Origin: an uncultured Haliea sp.
GTDB lineage: Bacteria; Pseudomonadota; Gammaproteobacteria; Pseudomonadales; Halieaceae
Direction: 5' to 3'
Assembly: GCA_947258585.1 (NCBI GenBank)
Contig: CAMYIZ010000057.1
Coordinates: 1 to 64,000, forward strand
Length of the DNA stretch: 64,000 nt
Of this stretch, positions 63,910 through 64,000 are shown piece after piece. Made by a program: the position numbers and the translations under genes. The notes below the pieces were generated by a model, which was not told where the DNA came from, searched no databases, and saw nothing but the letters and a program-made list of their open reading frames with translations. Within the stretch, counting starts at the first letter, position 1; every line of letters begins with the position of its first letter.

Positions 63910-64000
63910 ATGTGGTTCCATACCAGCTGTGATCTCTCCTTCGAGATCCTCGAACCCACGCCTTTCATGCTGATGCTGAGGCCCCGTCGCGGCCCCCAGC
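63910..64000 (+). CDS. Start of a probable transglutaminase-family protein (runs off the window)
   Basis: Only about 30 codons are visible: [19 protein letters not shown] followed by [11 protein letters not shown]. The pattern (aromatic/hydrophobic strand, PTPF, MLRPR.G.Q) resembles the N-terminal beta domain of bacterial transglutaminase-like proteins. The ATG lacks a strong Shine-Dalgarno. The 119-bp gap after msrAB holds a TGCGGC/GCCGCA inverted repeat near 63810. With so little sequence the call is tentative. Confidence 0.45.
   Translation, partial: MWFHTSCDLSFEILEPTPFMLMLRPRRGPQ

Overview
This is a high-GC (clearly above 60% by eye) chromosomal segment with short intergenic gaps. The gene content is that of a free-living, aerobic or respiring gammaproteobacterium: System I cytochrome c maturation (ccmA-I), TtcA, YgiQ, DbpA, HrpB, PtsP, the tesA/ybbA/ybbP block, a wax ester synthase/acyltransferase and MsrAB. 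The mixture suggests a marine lineage of the Halieaceae/Cellvibrionales type. That placement is inference from gene content, not from a marker gene. I see no rRNA, tRNA, CRISPR array, transposase or phage gene, and no gene-free stretch longer than 300 bases.

Layout. 1-9.75 kb, all minus strand: the 5' part of smc, preceded by a tightly overlapping ttcA-ccmABCDEFGHI operon. 9.87-16.6 kb: mdh and a TetR regulator, then the ybbP-ybbA transporter divergent from tesA-bioA; the tesA and ybbA start codons share bases. 16.6-23.5 kb: an unrecognised protein that looks like a PqqD-like domain joined to a glycosyltransferase-like domain, then ygiQ, a cyclopropane-fatty-acid-synthase-type methyltransferase and dbpA. 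23.6-27.6 kb: an NTF2-like protein, oxyR, and a divergent rubrerythrin / Cys-rich Fe-S protein / DUF3501 cluster that looks like a peroxide-response unit. 27.7-32.4 kb: a small surface-sugar cassette (two glycosyltransferases, UDP-xylose synthase, a 2-hydroxyacid dehydrogenase, an unknown protein), bracketed by identical 16-bp direct repeats.

32.4-45.0 kb: hrpB, divergent from a HAD-phosphatase/acyltransferase fusion whose upstream region carries a perfect NtrC-type palindrome and a near-consensus sigma54 promoter. Then a DUF885 metallopeptidase-like protein, an MDR oxidoreductase, ptsP, an acyltransferase, a MATE exporter and an exported peroxiredoxin. 45.1-47.8 kb: a decayed TolB/amidohydrolase gene with two out-of-frame internal deletions. 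47.9-53.2 kb: an SDR, a DUF3482 GTPase and DUF2868 membrane protein pair, a divergent WYL regulator and a small membrane protein. 53.2-64 kb: quinone oxidoreductase, slipin/NfeD pair, MscS-type channel, CorA/ZntB transporter, a WS/DGAT acyltransferase with a histone-H1-like basic tail, a HerA-like ATPase, a zinc alcohol dehydrogenase, an exported MsrA-MsrB fusion and the first codons of a probable transglutaminase-family protein.

Recurring themes are envelope and lipid chemistry (Cfa, two LPLATs, WS/DGAT, NfeD/slipin, MscS) and oxidative-damage defence (OxyR, rubrerythrin, peroxiredoxin, MsrAB). The observations I consider most worth checking are the sigma54/NtrC control region at 35.0-35.1 kb, the repeat-bracketed sugar cassette, the PqqD-like/glycosyltransferase-like fusion and the OxyR-linked Fe-S cluster.
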